From: Cunninghamia lanceolata
Taxonomy: Eukaryota > Streptophyta > Pinopsida > Cupressales > Cupressaceae
Length of the DNA: 64,000 nucleotides
Direction of reading: 5' to 3'
Assembly (NCBI GenBank): GCA_027924645.1
Contig: BSBN01000888.1
Coordinates: forward strand, 18,054,501 to 18,118,500
The first letter of the stretch is position 1, and each line of letters starts with the position of its first letter. The position numbers and the translations under genes are program-made. This document shows, piece after piece, positions 11,147 through 23,192 of this stretch. The notes beneath the pieces are model-generated. The model saw nothing but the letters and a program-made list of their open reading frames with translations. It ran no database searches and was not told the DNA's origin.

Positions 11147-12530
11147 CTTTCTAAGCCTCTCCATCTTTGTAAAAAGGTGGAAAATGACTCTCCACTCTTT
11201 GTTTTGGTGTTATATAAGTCGGTCATTTATATTTCATGTTCAAAGTTGTAGGAGAAATGGTTTACAAACTTCTCTGCGAGTTCATGGAAGGTCCTAATGC
11301 TGGGATGAAGATGAGTAAACCATTTGATGGCTTGGCCACTCAGTCTTTGAGGGAATAGTCTCATCAAATAAGTTTCATCATATGAGACCTCTAGGCAAGT
11401 GATGTAGAACTCTTGAAGGTGTTCGCTAGGATCTCTCTTTCCTTTGTACTTGTCAAATTTGGGTGTTTCAAAGTATTTAGGAAAGGGAGGCATATATAAT
11501 CTCCTATCAAATGGGTAAGGGAAAATATCCTCAAAAGAATATTTCTTCCTTTTGTTACCATTTTGTATGTTGTCAACCTTTTGGATCAAGGCTTGTACAA
11601 TGCTAGCTAAATCTTGAGATGGTGGTTGTGAAATATGGTTTTGTTGATTTTGCATGGGTTGTCAGAGAAAGGGTGGAATTTGATTTTGAGGTGGTATTTG
11701 ATGTTGGGATGTTTGACTTTGGGCATTCTAATTTTGGAGTGTGAGATGTTGTTGGTATGCAAGAAGGTGTTGTAAGATGTGTGGTCAGAGTTGTTGGTTT
11801 TGGTTGGGATTGTGTTGTGTGGTTTGGATGGATGATACAATGGGTGCTTGGGTTATGGGGTTTTGTACATATGTGAAATTAGATGATGGGTTGGCACATG
11901 GGTTGGTATTAGTTGTGTTAGGGGGGTGTTGTGAAAATAAGTGGTTTATGAAGGTTGTAGTGTTGGCGTCGAGTTGAGGGGTGCTAGTGGTAACACTTGT
12001 GTGTGTGGTGTTGTTACGAATGCTTGGAGTGATATGTGGCATAGATGAGGCGATGGTAGATGGTGATAAGTTTGAGATATTGTGTGTGGTCAATGCATTT
12101 GTTGGGATTATGGATCTAGTAACATTAGAGTTTGTGGGAATTGTAGATGTAGTGACATTAGAGATGTGTTAGGGTTGATATGTGATGTGGATGGTTGTGT
12201 CGACATAGTGACATTGGGTATCATAGCACCATTTCCTAGAAGAAATTCAAGATATCTATTAGGGTCTAATCTTAAGACTCTATCAAGTATATCCATAGAG
12301 TTAACATCTTTTGTAAAGTCTAAGATATCTTGATCTACTTGGTTGGTGTTAGATGGTTGTGTTTGTGATGGGAAGGGGAAAGGATTAAATATAGCGGTAG
12401 CATTGAACAATGGCACTTGTTGGATGAGAGGGACATTATTTTAGTTAGTTTCTAGCATGACTATGTCAAAGTTGTTTCTAAGATATGTCATTTCTTGATT
12501 CTTCTTGGCTTGTGATCTTGTTACAGACAT
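11147..12530 (-). pseudogene. TAT-like element gag, broken
   Basis: It starts at an ATG at 12530 (MSVTRSQAKKNQ). An in-frame stop at about 12438-12440 is followed by the same frame to about 12108, then a frameshift and further stops at about 11660-11780. The most conserved part (11655-11227) contains LYMPPFPKYFETPKFDKYKG, DPSEHLQEFY, MRLFPQRLSGQAIKWF and FHELAEKFVNHF, a Retrotrans_gag-type capsid core. A last piece, TKSGESFSTFLQRWRGL, runs into the element A LTR at 11146, where the gene is physically cut. The N-terminal half is rich in Asn, Thr and Pro and is not conserved in any way I recognise. Confidence 0.88.
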
Positions 12531-12809
12531 GCAATGGTGTGGATTTGATTGTGGGTGGATCAAGGTCAAGACCTTAGAGAATAGGTTTGATTTAACAGAC
12601 CCAAAGATAAGTGGGAGTGAAAATGTGAATGTTTGGAGAATGGAGATGGAAAGGGTAATGAGGTGATTGGGATTTTTTGGGGGAATCAAAGATTTAGATT
12701 GTTGAGAATAGTATCCTCAAAGTCTAAATCTAAGGATAATGGTGTGAATATAGGTTTTATCTTTTAGAGAATAAATCCCCCAAAAAAGTGGCAACCTAAG
12801 GAAGGTAAA
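12531..12809 (-). other. TAT-like element leader, gag-proximal piece
   Basis: Noncoding sequence upstream of the TAT gag start and cut at 12809/12810 by element B. Bases 12805-12809 (GTAAA) are the left copy of the element B target duplication. Confidence 0.7.
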
Positions 12810-15540
12810 TGTGAGGCCTACCTTTTTACATTACTGTTCATCAGACTATTTGCAGTGCTTTTGTTGTTATTTTATGTTAAGAGACTATTGATTTCAGAAT
12901 TTTGGATTATTGACCCTATATGATTTTTAAGAAACTAATTGTGCAATGATATTAGATGTTGTTTTCTGAATTCTAGATTATTGAACCTATGTGATTTTAA
13001 GAAAATAATTTTGCAATGATATTAGATGTTGTTTGAAATAAAATGATGAATAGATATGTAACTGTATTATGAATTCAGTATTGTATAAGGTAGTATGTTT
13101 AGTTATGCATGTATTGTATAAGGTAGTCTGTTTAGTTATGCATGTATTTGAATTGCTTTGGCTATGATATCTTTATGAGTTATTGACTTTGAGTTTGAGT
13201 GTGCAGGTATTACTAATGAAACCACATATATAGGAGATCATCCCATATCCTAAGTTGTTTCCCTTGTGAGCCGATCTAGTTCCATGAGGAACTGAGATCA
13301 ACCTCTTGTTTTGGAAAACTGTGGTAATGTTGTAATGTGTTATTTTTGCATGAGATTAAGGGAATAAGGGCTTTTATCTAAATTACTTGTATTATGGTAA
13401 GTGTTATAAGTTGATGTTTTGAATCTTGTTTTAACTTTAATTATTTTTGACCCTTTTCATGTGTTTTATTTGACTCTAGGAGTCTTAACTAGGTTTAAAA
13501 ACAACCCTAGGTTGTACCCCTTGGGTTTGGGAACCTTTTTGACTAGGTTAACCTTGGGTTAACTTCCTTAGGGTCACCTCAACCTTGGGGTGAGGTAAAG
13601 TGACGAAAATTGGAAGCTTGGGGGCCATGGGATGAGTGGAGTCCCCACTCATGCCCACTTCAAAGTCATGGAGCACTCCATGATCCCCCTCATTATGGAG
13701 GGCTTGTCTCTAGGTACCTCCTTTTGGTGGGGTTCCCTTTTATGTGGGTGTTGTGTCACCCACTCTATGTTATTTTAAGTTTTCTCATTTGTATTTTATT
13801 TAACAAGTGGATTTTAATGGGGAACCTATTGAGTGAGGGTACTTTATGTTTTGACCAATAGGTAAATGGAGGAAGTGGGGGGTTGAGTTGTTTATTCCTA
13901 CTTGGGAAATTAGGAAAGATAGGGAAATTAGTTTTAAAAAGGAAGAGGAAGGGGAGAGTAAGGGTGTTGAATCTTGAAGGAAAAAGGAAGGAGATTTTTG
14001 GAGAAGGAGAAAGGAGCTCTTCATCAGTTTTCTTCAATATTTGGCTGTAGAAGGTTGGTGTACTAATTTAATCTCTTGTGTGATCTAATGATGATATGCA
14101 TGTTTGTTGCTGAAAGTGTCTTGCAGTTTCTTCTTGAGCTTTTCTATTTGTTTATGGGTTTTGTTTGGGGTGTAGAGAGAGCTCCTTCCAGTTGGAAGGA
14201 AATGCTCATCTAGTATAGGGAAGGGGAGGTGTGACCCTCCCCAGGTGTCATAATGTTATTTTCCATGCCTTATGAGCATGTTGGATTCATTTATTGCCTA
14301 CAAGGCTTATGGCCATGTGTGCCTATTGGGATATCCCTAGTGTTTAGGTTTATTGGAAGGCTTGAGGCCTTGTGGAGAAGTGTATATTGAAGGCTTGATG
14401 CCTTGTGGAGAAAGAAAGACTTGTTGGCTTGAGGCCTTGTGTTACCTGAAAAATGACACCTGGGGGTTAGAGTTGTCTACTTCCCTACCCTCCTTGTACT
14501 CACCTAAGTTGAGACTTTGTTATGTGTGTCAACCTTGTGGGTGTGTGGATCGTTGCTTGGTTGTTGCTCAATGTTTGTGATGTGGTTAGTCTATCTTACC
14601 CAGGATATGAGGATGGTCTCCCTAGCTCGGCTGTGACCCTCTCGTGGGTCAAAGGTAGGGAGGAGAGCTAGATGGAGGCTGTTGTTTTCCCTTGTTATCT
14701 TGCAGGTTTATGTTGGAGCAAGTAAAAGAATTGGAGAAGTTCTATTTGTGAAGAAAATGTTTTATCTCCTTTTGTAATGAGAGCTAGATCATCATGTTCT
14801 TTTTGTAAGAGTTGAAAAGAGAGCACGTCTCTTGATATTGTTGTAAATAATTGTTACCCTTGGAGTGAAGGAAATAGCCTCCCTGATCTTGTTAATAGTT
14901 GTGACTTTTATTTGGTTGTTACAAAATATGTTTTGTATGTTGGTTGGGAGAGGAAAGTTTTTACCTCCCTTAGAGTGTGTAGAGTTGTGAAACTTTTATA
15001 GTGGTTGATCACTTATTGGTCTTATCAAAGTGTAAAGTGATGTGAATGTTGTTGGTTGTATTAATGGATTAAAATTATCTCTGGTTATATTTAGTGATGA
15101 AGTTAACTTTACTGTATTATGAATGTTGTAAAATTTGCCTTGAATTGCAAAGATAAGTACTTGACGTTAAGTTGCTTTGTAAAATAAATCTAAATAGGAA
15201 TTTTACTGTATTAGATGTGTTCTTGAAAAGAAAAGCTCATTTGTTACATGTATTTAATCTGATCTTGTAAATGTAAACTAAAAGGACAAATTTGCTTAAA
15301 TGTTTTAAAATACAGTTTTAAAGTTCATTTGTTACAATGGAAAATATAGTTTTAAAATGGTTAAATGTTTCCTTCATTTGAGTATTTATCATTTTAGAAA
15401 ATTAAAAAAATAGAGAACTAGTAAAAGAAATTTTACGATGAACTTGTTTGTAAAAATATAAATATTAAGTTAGTAGGGAAAGTTTGGCCTTTCTATATTT
15501 ACATTTTATAATTAAGTGAAATGGTGAAACTGTTATTTAT

Positions 15541-15702
15541 ATTTATATATATACAAATATATATATATATATTTATATATATATATAAATATAAATATAC
15601 ATATTTAAATCGACTATTAAATTGAAATTGTAAAAATGAGAATTTTGTTACATTAAAGAATGTATATACATATTAATATAAATAAATAAATAACTATATA
15701 TA

Positions 15703-15740
<38 letters not shown>
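15541..15740. repeat. TA/AAATATA-rich microsatellite cluster
   Basis: Interrupted TA runs, longest at about 15710-15740. The corresponding part of the other LTR (21643-21770) has a different length. Confidence 0.85.
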
Positions 15741-15741
<1 letters not shown>

Positions 15742-15796
15742 ATTTAAAATAGTGTTAAAGTAATTATAATTGTGAAAATGATTTACACATAATGAT

Positions 15797-15830
15797 ACAC
15801 ACACACACACACACACACACACCCACACAC
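15797..15830. repeat. (CA)n microsatellite
   Basis: About 17 AC repeats with one CC interruption. It is much shorter in the other LTR (near 21941-21953). Confidence 0.9.
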
Positions 15831-15985
15831 ATATATATATATCATTAAATATGATTAATAGAAATTCAAAAATTTGCAATAAAATTCATTAAAGGGGTGG
15901 TCACTATTTTTTTTAACAGCTGAAAGATGACAATGAATATGGTGGGGGTTTTTAACCCCCACCGAACCCTTTTAACTGAGGGTGT

Positions 15986-16072
15986 GGGGAGGGGCAAAGC
16001 CCCACCCACATCCCACATCGGCCCCACCCACACCCCATGATGTGGGATGTGGGTGGGGCTCTGCCCCTCCCC
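15986..16072. repeat. GC-rich inverted repeat in element B 5' LTR
   Basis: Arms 15986-16019 and 16039-16072 pair at 33 of 34 positions with a 19-base loop. It is the counterpart of the hairpin in the other LTR (22128-22196) and resembles the one in element A. Confidence 0.9.
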
Positions 16073-16440
16073 AAATCCCCTTTTCCCTTAGTCGTGGCCA
16101 TACACAGGCCTCTCTCCATTGCCGACGCTACCCTCCACCGTGCCACCTCTGCCGCCGAGCGTGGCCACCATAGCAACACCACCCTTGCATTCAAACCACC
16201 CCACGTCCATCCCTCCATTGCTCGGCCCCGCGCCTGTACTATGCCTCATCCCTTGGCCGCTACCCATCCTGCAACAATACACTCAGAAAACAAAAGCAAA
16301 ATTTAGGGCTTTTAACCCTATACTAATGTGTGGGCACTTCACAATGAAATGGTAAATAAAGTTAGTGGTTATTCCACTAGTCATAACAAATGAAATTTAA
16401 AAAGATATAATATATAAATATAAATATATATATAGACAAC

Positions 16441-16454
16441 TATATATATATGTT

Positions 16455-16489
<35 letters not shown>

Positions 16490-16537
16490 ATATTGTGCAT
16501 GAGTAAACATGCACTATCAAGATGTGTATAAAAATAT

Positions 16538-16576
<39 letters not shown>
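16441..16576. repeat. TA microsatellites
   Basis: Two TA-rich stretches (about 16441-16495 and 16541-16576) inside the element B 5' LTR. The 3' LTR has a contracted version near 22565-22600, which explains much of the 81-bp LTR length difference. Confidence 0.9.
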
Positions 16577-16578
<2 letters not shown>

Positions 16579-17172
16579 ATTTGAGAGGGATTTTTACAAG
16601 GAGATTTAAAAGAGAGAAATATTATATATACATATATATATGGAATTATATTTATATTTGCAATTGGGAAAGTTTATTGGGCCATTTTAATTGCCCTACT
16701 AGGAAATTATCTTAGAAATTGTTTATAAGAAAATTGTAAAATAATTTTATTAATGAATTACAATGCAATTAAAGAAGAGATAATTAAGGATACGATAACG
16801 AGCGAAATAAGAGGCATTTCGAAACTAATCATTAGAGAAAACAATAGGAATTGCAAGGAAGTATTTTAACTGATTGAGTTAACCAATAAAAAGAACATCT
16901 ACCTATCTAGAAGATCCTACAATGATACAAAATAGAACTGACTTAGCTTGGAGATTGTTATTTTCAAACACCTGTGAATAGATTAATTTCCGAAGCAACT
17001 TTCACTGTGATAAACTTTAACTACCGCACCGAGCACGCTTGCACGTGCCAGGGAGGTTTTCATAGTCATTAGGGAAATTTTTTTGATATTTCATATCATG
17101 ACACATGTCATGTGTGGACATAACATGCATGTTTGTGTGTTGTGAACACATGTGAAATGTGGGCACGACATT

Positions 17173-17186
17173 TGGTATCAGAGCCC
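17173..17186 (+). other. Element B primer binding site (tRNA-iMet)
   Basis: TGGTATCAGAGCCC lies two bases after the LTR end and matches the initiator-tRNA 3' complement exactly over the core. Confidence 0.93.
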
Positions 17187-17266
17187 AAGTTTCAAACACT
17201 GGGCTTGTATGAGCACATTATTACTTCCATGAAACACACTGACTAGTGTCTACTTCATTTTGTAGA

Positions 17267-18760
17267 ATGCCTCCCAGACATGCTCGACAACCACTGTCCT
17301 GTCACACTCCAGCCACCAGGGTGCACACTAATTGTTTAGTTGTGAGCCAGTCCCACCAGAATAGCGAATTATACAAGTTTAGCTAGTTTTACAGGCACAA
17401 CTAGTTCCTCAGATACTGCAGGCACCACCAGCTCCACCAGAAATGGGACCACAAATATTACAAGCCATATAGGCTATCTTAGATAGACTTCCACTAGCTG
17501 AAGTTGAGCCGCACGTAGAGCCACGTGTGGAGCCCCGCACAGAGTCGCAGGTGGTACCACGTGTGGAGCCTTATGTCAAGTTGCCTGAGGAGGTTAATTC
17601 GGCTGACAGGGGCTGTAGCAGAGTCCCACACATCATGCCAGGCATGACGAGATAGAGAGAGTAGCGCATTTTGGTCCCAAGCCTTATGAGCATCATACTA
17701 ATGAGCCTATCAGGGGGTGCAAAGATAGAGGAGATCCCATTAGGAATATATTAAGGTTGAACCCTCCTACTTTCATTGGAACCATAGAAGGAGTTGAGGC
17801 AGAGGCCTGGCTTATCAATTTAGACAGGTGCTTCGCGTTGCGTCCCTATGAGGGCAACACGAAGGCCCGTGTGGTAGTACATTTATTGCAAGAAGCAGCA
17901 GCTATGTGGTGGCACACTAAGGAGTGCAAGCATTGCCTTTCCATAGACACCCTCTCATGGGAGACTTTTATTGAGCACTTCAACGCGCGATATCTAGCAG
18001 ACCACTACCGACAACGTCGCATAGATGAATTCCATGATCTCCAGTAGAGGGGAGTCTCGGTGGCACAGTACGAGAGTAAATTTATAGAATTATCTAGGTA
18101 TGCAGGGTATCTCCATGACAAAAAACTCGTGTGCACAAGTTCATCAGAGGTCTAAACCATAATATAGCAGGACCTGTTCGGATGGCAGTTCCCCAAACTT
18201 TGAGTGATGCTACTAAGAAGGCTTACATTGTTGAGGAGATTCAGGGACAGGGGCAGAATTCTTGCCCTTAGTTTTAGGATCGGGGTTAGTAGCAGCATCA
18301 ACGAAATTTTTGTTGGCCTCCACAGCAGCACCAGTAGAAATCTAGTCCCCAGCAGAAGGTTCAAGGGGGACAGAACTATGGATGGCAGCAGCAGGAATCT
18401 TTTGCAGAACCTGCAAGGTCTTAGCAATCAAATAGAGATTCACAGGGGCCCACTGGACAAACTAGACAGCAGCAGTCGGGTAGGACTCAATCTGTACAGT
18501 TACAGGCTAGGGGCCCGTGCTATATATGTGGTGGGGTAGGACATATTGCCAGGGAGTGTCCACAGGTTTTTACAGTAGGAGGACAGCGTCGTGCCAGTGG
18601 ATTCGAGTTGACAGTTGGGGATGTGGTTAGATCTCACCACATAATGGCAGTGGTTGACAACCGTGAGGCTAAGTTTCAGACCCCCATCCTCGAGAATATG
18701 AACAGAGGTAAACAGGCAGTTAGCTTTGGAGCCAATATGCATAATTAACTCATCAGATGT
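17267..18760 (+). pseudogene. Element B gag, broken
   Basis: An ATG at 17267 (MPPRHARQ) starts a gag with stops and frame changes. The V-E-P repeat region is at about 17495-17580, as in element A. The best preserved part, 17757-18047, has PTFIGTIEGVEAEAWLINLD, ALRPYEGN and WETFIEHFNARYLADHYR, then a TAG where CAG is likely. A -1 shift at about 18129-18131 is followed by HKFIRGLNHNIAG. A zinc knuckle CYICGGVGHIARECP (C-x2-C-x4-H-x4-C) is at 18518-18559 in the shifted frame. After it come the first residues of the protease linker (AVVDN), and homology stops at about 18700-18760. Capsid and nucleocapsid roles are by family. Confidence 0.9.
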
Positions 18761-18797
18761 TGGGCCTTCAAGAGAGTTGAACTAGGGTAGGGCCCAG

Positions 18798-18902
18798 TGG
18801 AATAAGTACAATGTGGTCACAACAACATGGAAAGATGCAACGAGACTGAAGATGTTTTACCCTCACCTCTTTGATGACTTCCAGGACGAAGTACAATCTT
18901 AG
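18798..18902 (+). pseudogene. Element B: last 35 codons of pol (chromodomain end)
   Basis: Reads VVTTTWKDATRLKMFYPHLF and then a stop at 18900-18902. It matches the C-terminal tails of elements A (LYPHLF) and D (LYPYLF). It is joined almost directly to gag, so roughly 3 kb of protease to integrase present in relatives is absent. Confidence 0.85.
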
Positions 18903-18912
18903 GGGGGGAGGA
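18901..18912 (+). other. Element B polypurine tract
   Basis: AGGGGGGGAGGA directly before the 3' LTR start (TGTGAGG at 18913). Confidence 0.9.
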
Positions 18913-21642
18913 TGTGAGGCCTACCTTTTTACATTACTATTCATGAGACTATTTGCATTGCTTTTGTTGTTATTTTATGTTAAGAGACTATTGATTTCTG
19001 AATTCTGGATTATTGACCCTATGTGATTTTTAAGAAACTAATTGTGCAATGATATTAGATGTTGTTTTCTGAATTCTAGATTATTGAACCTATGTCATTT
19101 TAAGAAAATAATTGTGCAATGATATTAGATATTGTTTGAAAGAAAATGATGAATAGATATGTAACTATATTATGAATTTAGTATTGTATAAGGTAGTGTG
19201 TTTAGTTATGCATGTATTGTATAAGGTAGTCTGTTTAGTTATGCATGTATTTGAATTGCTTCGGCTATGATATCTTTATGAGTTATTGACTTCGAGTTTG
19301 AGTGTACAGGTATTACTAATGAAACCACATATATAGGAGATCATCCCATATCCTAAGTTGTTTCCCTTGTGAGCCGATCTAGTTCCATGAGCCACTGAGA
19401 TCAACCTCTTGTTTTGGAAAACTGTGGTAATGTTGTAATGTGTTATTTTTGCATGAGATTAAGGGAATAAGGGCTTTTATCTAAATTACTTTTATTATGG
19501 TAAGTGTTATAAGTTGATGTTTTAAATATTGTTTTAACTTTAATTATTTTTTACCCATTTCATGTGTTTTATTTGACTCTAGGAGTCTTAACTAGGTTTA
19601 AAAATAACCCTAGGTTGTACCCCTTGGGTTTGGGAACCTTTTTGACTAGGTTAACCTTGGGTTAACTTCCTTAGGGTCACCTCAACCTTGGGGTGAGGTA
19701 AAGTGACGAAAATTGGAAGCTTGGGGGACATGGGATGAGTGGAATCCCCACTCATGCCCATTTCAAAGTCATGGAGCACTCCATGATCCCCCTCATTATG
19801 GAGGGCTTGTCTCTAGGTGCCTCTTTTTGGTGGGGTTCCCTTTTATGTGGGTGTTGTGTCACCCACTCTATGTTATTTTAAGTTTTCTCATTTGTATTTT
19901 ATTTAACAAGTGGGTTTTAATGGGGAACCTATTGAGTGGGGGAACTTTGTGTTTTGACCACTAGGTAAATGGAGGAAGTGGGGGGTTGAGTTGTTTATTC
20001 CTACTTGGGAAATTAGGAAAGATAGGGAAATTAGTTTTAAATAGGAAGAGGAAGGGGAGAGTAAGGGTGTTGAATCTTGAAGGAAAAAGGAAGGAGATTT
20101 TTGGAGAAGGAAGGAGAAAGGAGCTCTTCATCAGTTTTCTTCAATATTTGGCTGTAGAAGGTAGGTGTACTAATCTAATCTCTTGTGTGATCTAATGATG
20201 ATATACATGTTTGTTGGTGAAAGTGTCTTGTAATTTCTTCTTGAGCTTTTCTGTTTGTTTATGGGTTTTGTTTGGGGTGTAGAGAGAGCTCCTTCCAGTT
20301 AGAAGGAAATGCTCATCTAGTATAGGGAAGCGGAGGTGTGACCCTCCCCAGGTGTCATAATGTTCTTGTTATTTTCCATGCCTTATGAGCATGTTGGATT
20401 CATTTATAGCCTACAGGGCTTATGGCCATGTGTGCCTATTGGGATATCCCTAGTGTTTGGGTTTATTGGAAGGCTTGAGGCCTTGTGGAGAAGTGTATAT
20501 TGAAGGCTTGAGGCCTTGTGGAGAAAGAAAGACTTGTTGGCTTGAGGCCTTGTGTTACCTGAAAAATGACACCTGGGGGTTAGAGTTGTCTACTTCCCTA
20601 CCCTCCTTGTACTCACCTAAGTTGAGACTTTGTTATGTGTGTCAACCTTGTGGGTGTGTGGATCGTTGCTTCGTTGTTCCACTATCTTTGTGATGTGGTT
20701 AGTCTATCTTACCTAGGATATGAGGATGGTCTCCCTAGCTCGAGGGTGACCCTCTCGCGGGTCAAAGGTAGGGAGGAGAGCTAGATGGAGGTTGTTGTTT
20801 TCCCTTGTTATCTTGCAGGTTTATGTTAGAGAAAGTAAAAGAATTGGAGAAGTTCTATTTATGAAGAAAATGTTTTATCTCCTTTTGTAATGAGAGCTAG
20901 ATCATCATGTTCTTTTTGTAAGAGTTGAAAAGAGAGCACCTCTCTTGATATTTTTGTAAATAATTGTTACCCTTGGAGTGAAGGAAGTAGCCTCCCTAAT
21001 CTTGTTAATAGTTGTGACTTTTATTTGGTTGTTACAAAATATCTTTTGTATGTTGGTTGGGAGAGGAAAGTTCTTACCTCCCTTAGAGTGTGTAGAGTTG
21101 TGGAACTTTTACAGTGGTTGATCACTTATTGGTCTTATCAAAGTGTAAAGTGATGTGAATGTTGTTGGTTGTATTAATGGATTAAAATTATCTCTGGTTA
21201 TATTTAATGATGAAGTTAACTTTACTGTATTATGAATGTTGTAAAATTTGCCTTGAATTGCAAAGATAAGTACTTGAAATTAAGTTGCTTTGTAAAATAA
21301 ATCTAAATAGGAATTTTACTGTATTAGATATGTTCTTGAAAAGAAAAGCTCATTTGTTACATGTATTTAATCTGATCTTGTAAATGTAAATTAAAAGGAC
21401 AAATTTGCTGAAATGTTTTAAAATATAGTTTTAAAGTTCATTTGTTACAATGGAAAATACAGTTTTAAAATGGTTAAATGTTTCCTTCATTTGAGTATTT
21501 AGCATTTTGGAAAATCAAAAAAATAGAGAACTAGTAAAAGAAATTTTACCATGAACTTGTTTGTAAAAATATAAATATTAAGTTAGTAGTGAAAGTTTGG
21601 CCTTTCTGTATTTACATTTTATAATTAAGTGAAATGGTGAAA

Positions 21643-21645
21643 CTG

Positions 21646-21712
<67 letters not shown>
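21643..21712. repeat. (TA)n microsatellite
   Basis: About 33 TA repeats. The matching place in the other LTR has only short TA runs. Confidence 0.95.
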
Positions 21713-21716
<4 letters not shown>

Positions 21717-22127
21717 TATATTTATATATATATATATATAAATATATATTTATATATATATATAAATATAAATATACATATTTAAATTGAGTATTAAATT
21801 GAAATTGTAAAAATGAGAATTTCGTTACATTAAAGAATGTATATACATATAAATATAAATAAATAAATAACTATATATATATATTTATTTAAAATAGTGT
21901 TAAAGTAATTATAATTGTGTAAATGATTTACACATAATTATACACACACACACATAGATATATATATATATATATATATATATATCATTAAATATGATTA
22001 ATAGAAATTCAAAAATTTGCAATAAAATTCATTAAAGGGGTGGTCGTTGTTTTTTTTCAAAAGCTGAAAGATTACAATGAATATGGTGGGGGTTTTTAAC
22101 CCCCACCGAACCCTTTTAACTGAGGGT

Positions 22128-22196
22128 GTGGGGAGGGGTGGAGCCCCACCCACACCCCACGATGTGGGATGTATGTGGGGCTCCGCCCCTCCCCAC
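22128..22196. repeat. GC-rich inverted repeat in element B 3' LTR
   Basis: Back-to-back arms around 22160/22161 of the form GTGGGGAGGGG...CCCCTCCCCAC, with a few mismatches. The loop present in the 5' LTR copy has been lost. Confidence 0.82.
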
Positions 22197-23192
22197 ATCC
22201 CCTTTTCCCTTAGCTGCGGCCATACACCGTCCCCTACTCTGTGGCCATACACAGGCCTCTCTCTGCCGCCGACCCTACCCTCCACCATGCCACCTCTGCC
22301 GCCAAGCGCGGCCACCATAGCAATGCCACCCCTGCATTCAAACCACCCCACGTCCATCCCTCCATTGCTCGGCCCTATGCCTGTACTGCACCTCATCCCT
22401 TGGCCACCGCCCATCCTGCAACAATACACTCAGAAAACAAAAGCAAAATTTAGGGCTTTTAACCCTATACTAATGTGTGGGCACTTCACAATGAAATGGT
22501 AAATAAAGTTAGTGGTTATTCCACTAGTCATAACAAATGAAATTTAAAAAGATATAATATATAAATATATATATATATATAGACAACTATATATATATAT
22601 GGATTTGAGAGGGATTTTTACAAGGAGATTTAAAAGAGAGAAATATTATATATACATATATATGGAATTATATTTATATTTGTAATTGGGAAAGTTTATT
22701 CGGCCATTTTAAATGCCCTACTAGCAAATTATTTTAGAAATTGTTTATAAGAAAATTGTAAAATAATTTTATTAATGAATTACAATGCAATTAAAGAAGA
22801 GATAATTAAGGATAAGATAATGAGTGAAATAAGAGGCGTTTCAAAACTAATCATTAGAGAAAACAATAGGAATTGCGAGGAAGTATTTTAACTAATTGAG
22901 TTAACCAATAAAAAGAACATCTACCTATCTAGAAGATCCTACAATGATACAAAATAGAACCAACTTAGCTTGGAGATTGTTATTTTCAAACACCTGTGAA
23001 TAGAATAATTTTCAAAGCAACTTTCACTATGATAAACTTTAACAGCCGCACCGAGCACACTTGCATGTGCGAGGGAGGTTTTCGTAGTCATTAGGGAAAA
23101 TTTTTTGATATTTCATATCATGACACATGTCATGTCTAGACATAACATGCGTGTTTCTGTGTTGTGAACACATGTGAAATGTGGGCTTGACA

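Larger units (their letters stand above)
12810..17170 (+). repeat. Element B 5' LTR
   Basis: 4361 bp, TG...CA bounded, matching 18913-23192 over its whole length with scattered substitutions and differences in AT microsatellites. It contains TA and CA tracts at 15540-15840 and a GC-rich hairpin at 15986-16072. Its own short open frames recur in the other LTR without sign of coding constraint. Confidence 0.95.
12810..23192 (+). mobile_element. Element B: gag-only (non-autonomous) LTR retrotransposon
   Basis: A complete element of 10,383 bp on the plus strand, flanked by the exact 5-bp duplication GTAAA (12805-12809 and 23193-23197). LTRs of 4361 and 4280 bp start TGTGAGGCC and end GACA. The internal region is only 1742 bp and holds a primer site, a gag relic with a zinc knuckle, the first residues after gag, and then jumps to the last 35 codons of pol. 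Protease, RT, RNase H and integrase are missing. It matches the definition of a terminal-repeat retrotransposon with GAG domain (TR-GAG). Movement would need enzymes in trans, plausibly from an element A-like relative. Confidence 0.93.
18913..23192 (+). repeat. Element B 3' LTR
   Basis: 4280 bp, paired with 12810-17170. It ends GGGCTTGACA and is followed by the GTAAA duplication (23193-23197). It contains a long TA run (about 21643-21712), a hairpin at 22128-22196 and a 30-bp local duplication in the CCATACAC/GGCC region near 22220-22255. Confidence 0.95.

Noticed and set aside
11741..12333. Plus-strand Gly/Val/Cys-rich open frames
   Set aside because: They are the antisense of the Asn/Thr/Pro-rich TAT gag.
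18129..18131. Programmed frameshift site in gag
   Set aside because: The A-rich run in element B is not kept in element A, so a shared deletion is the simpler explanation.
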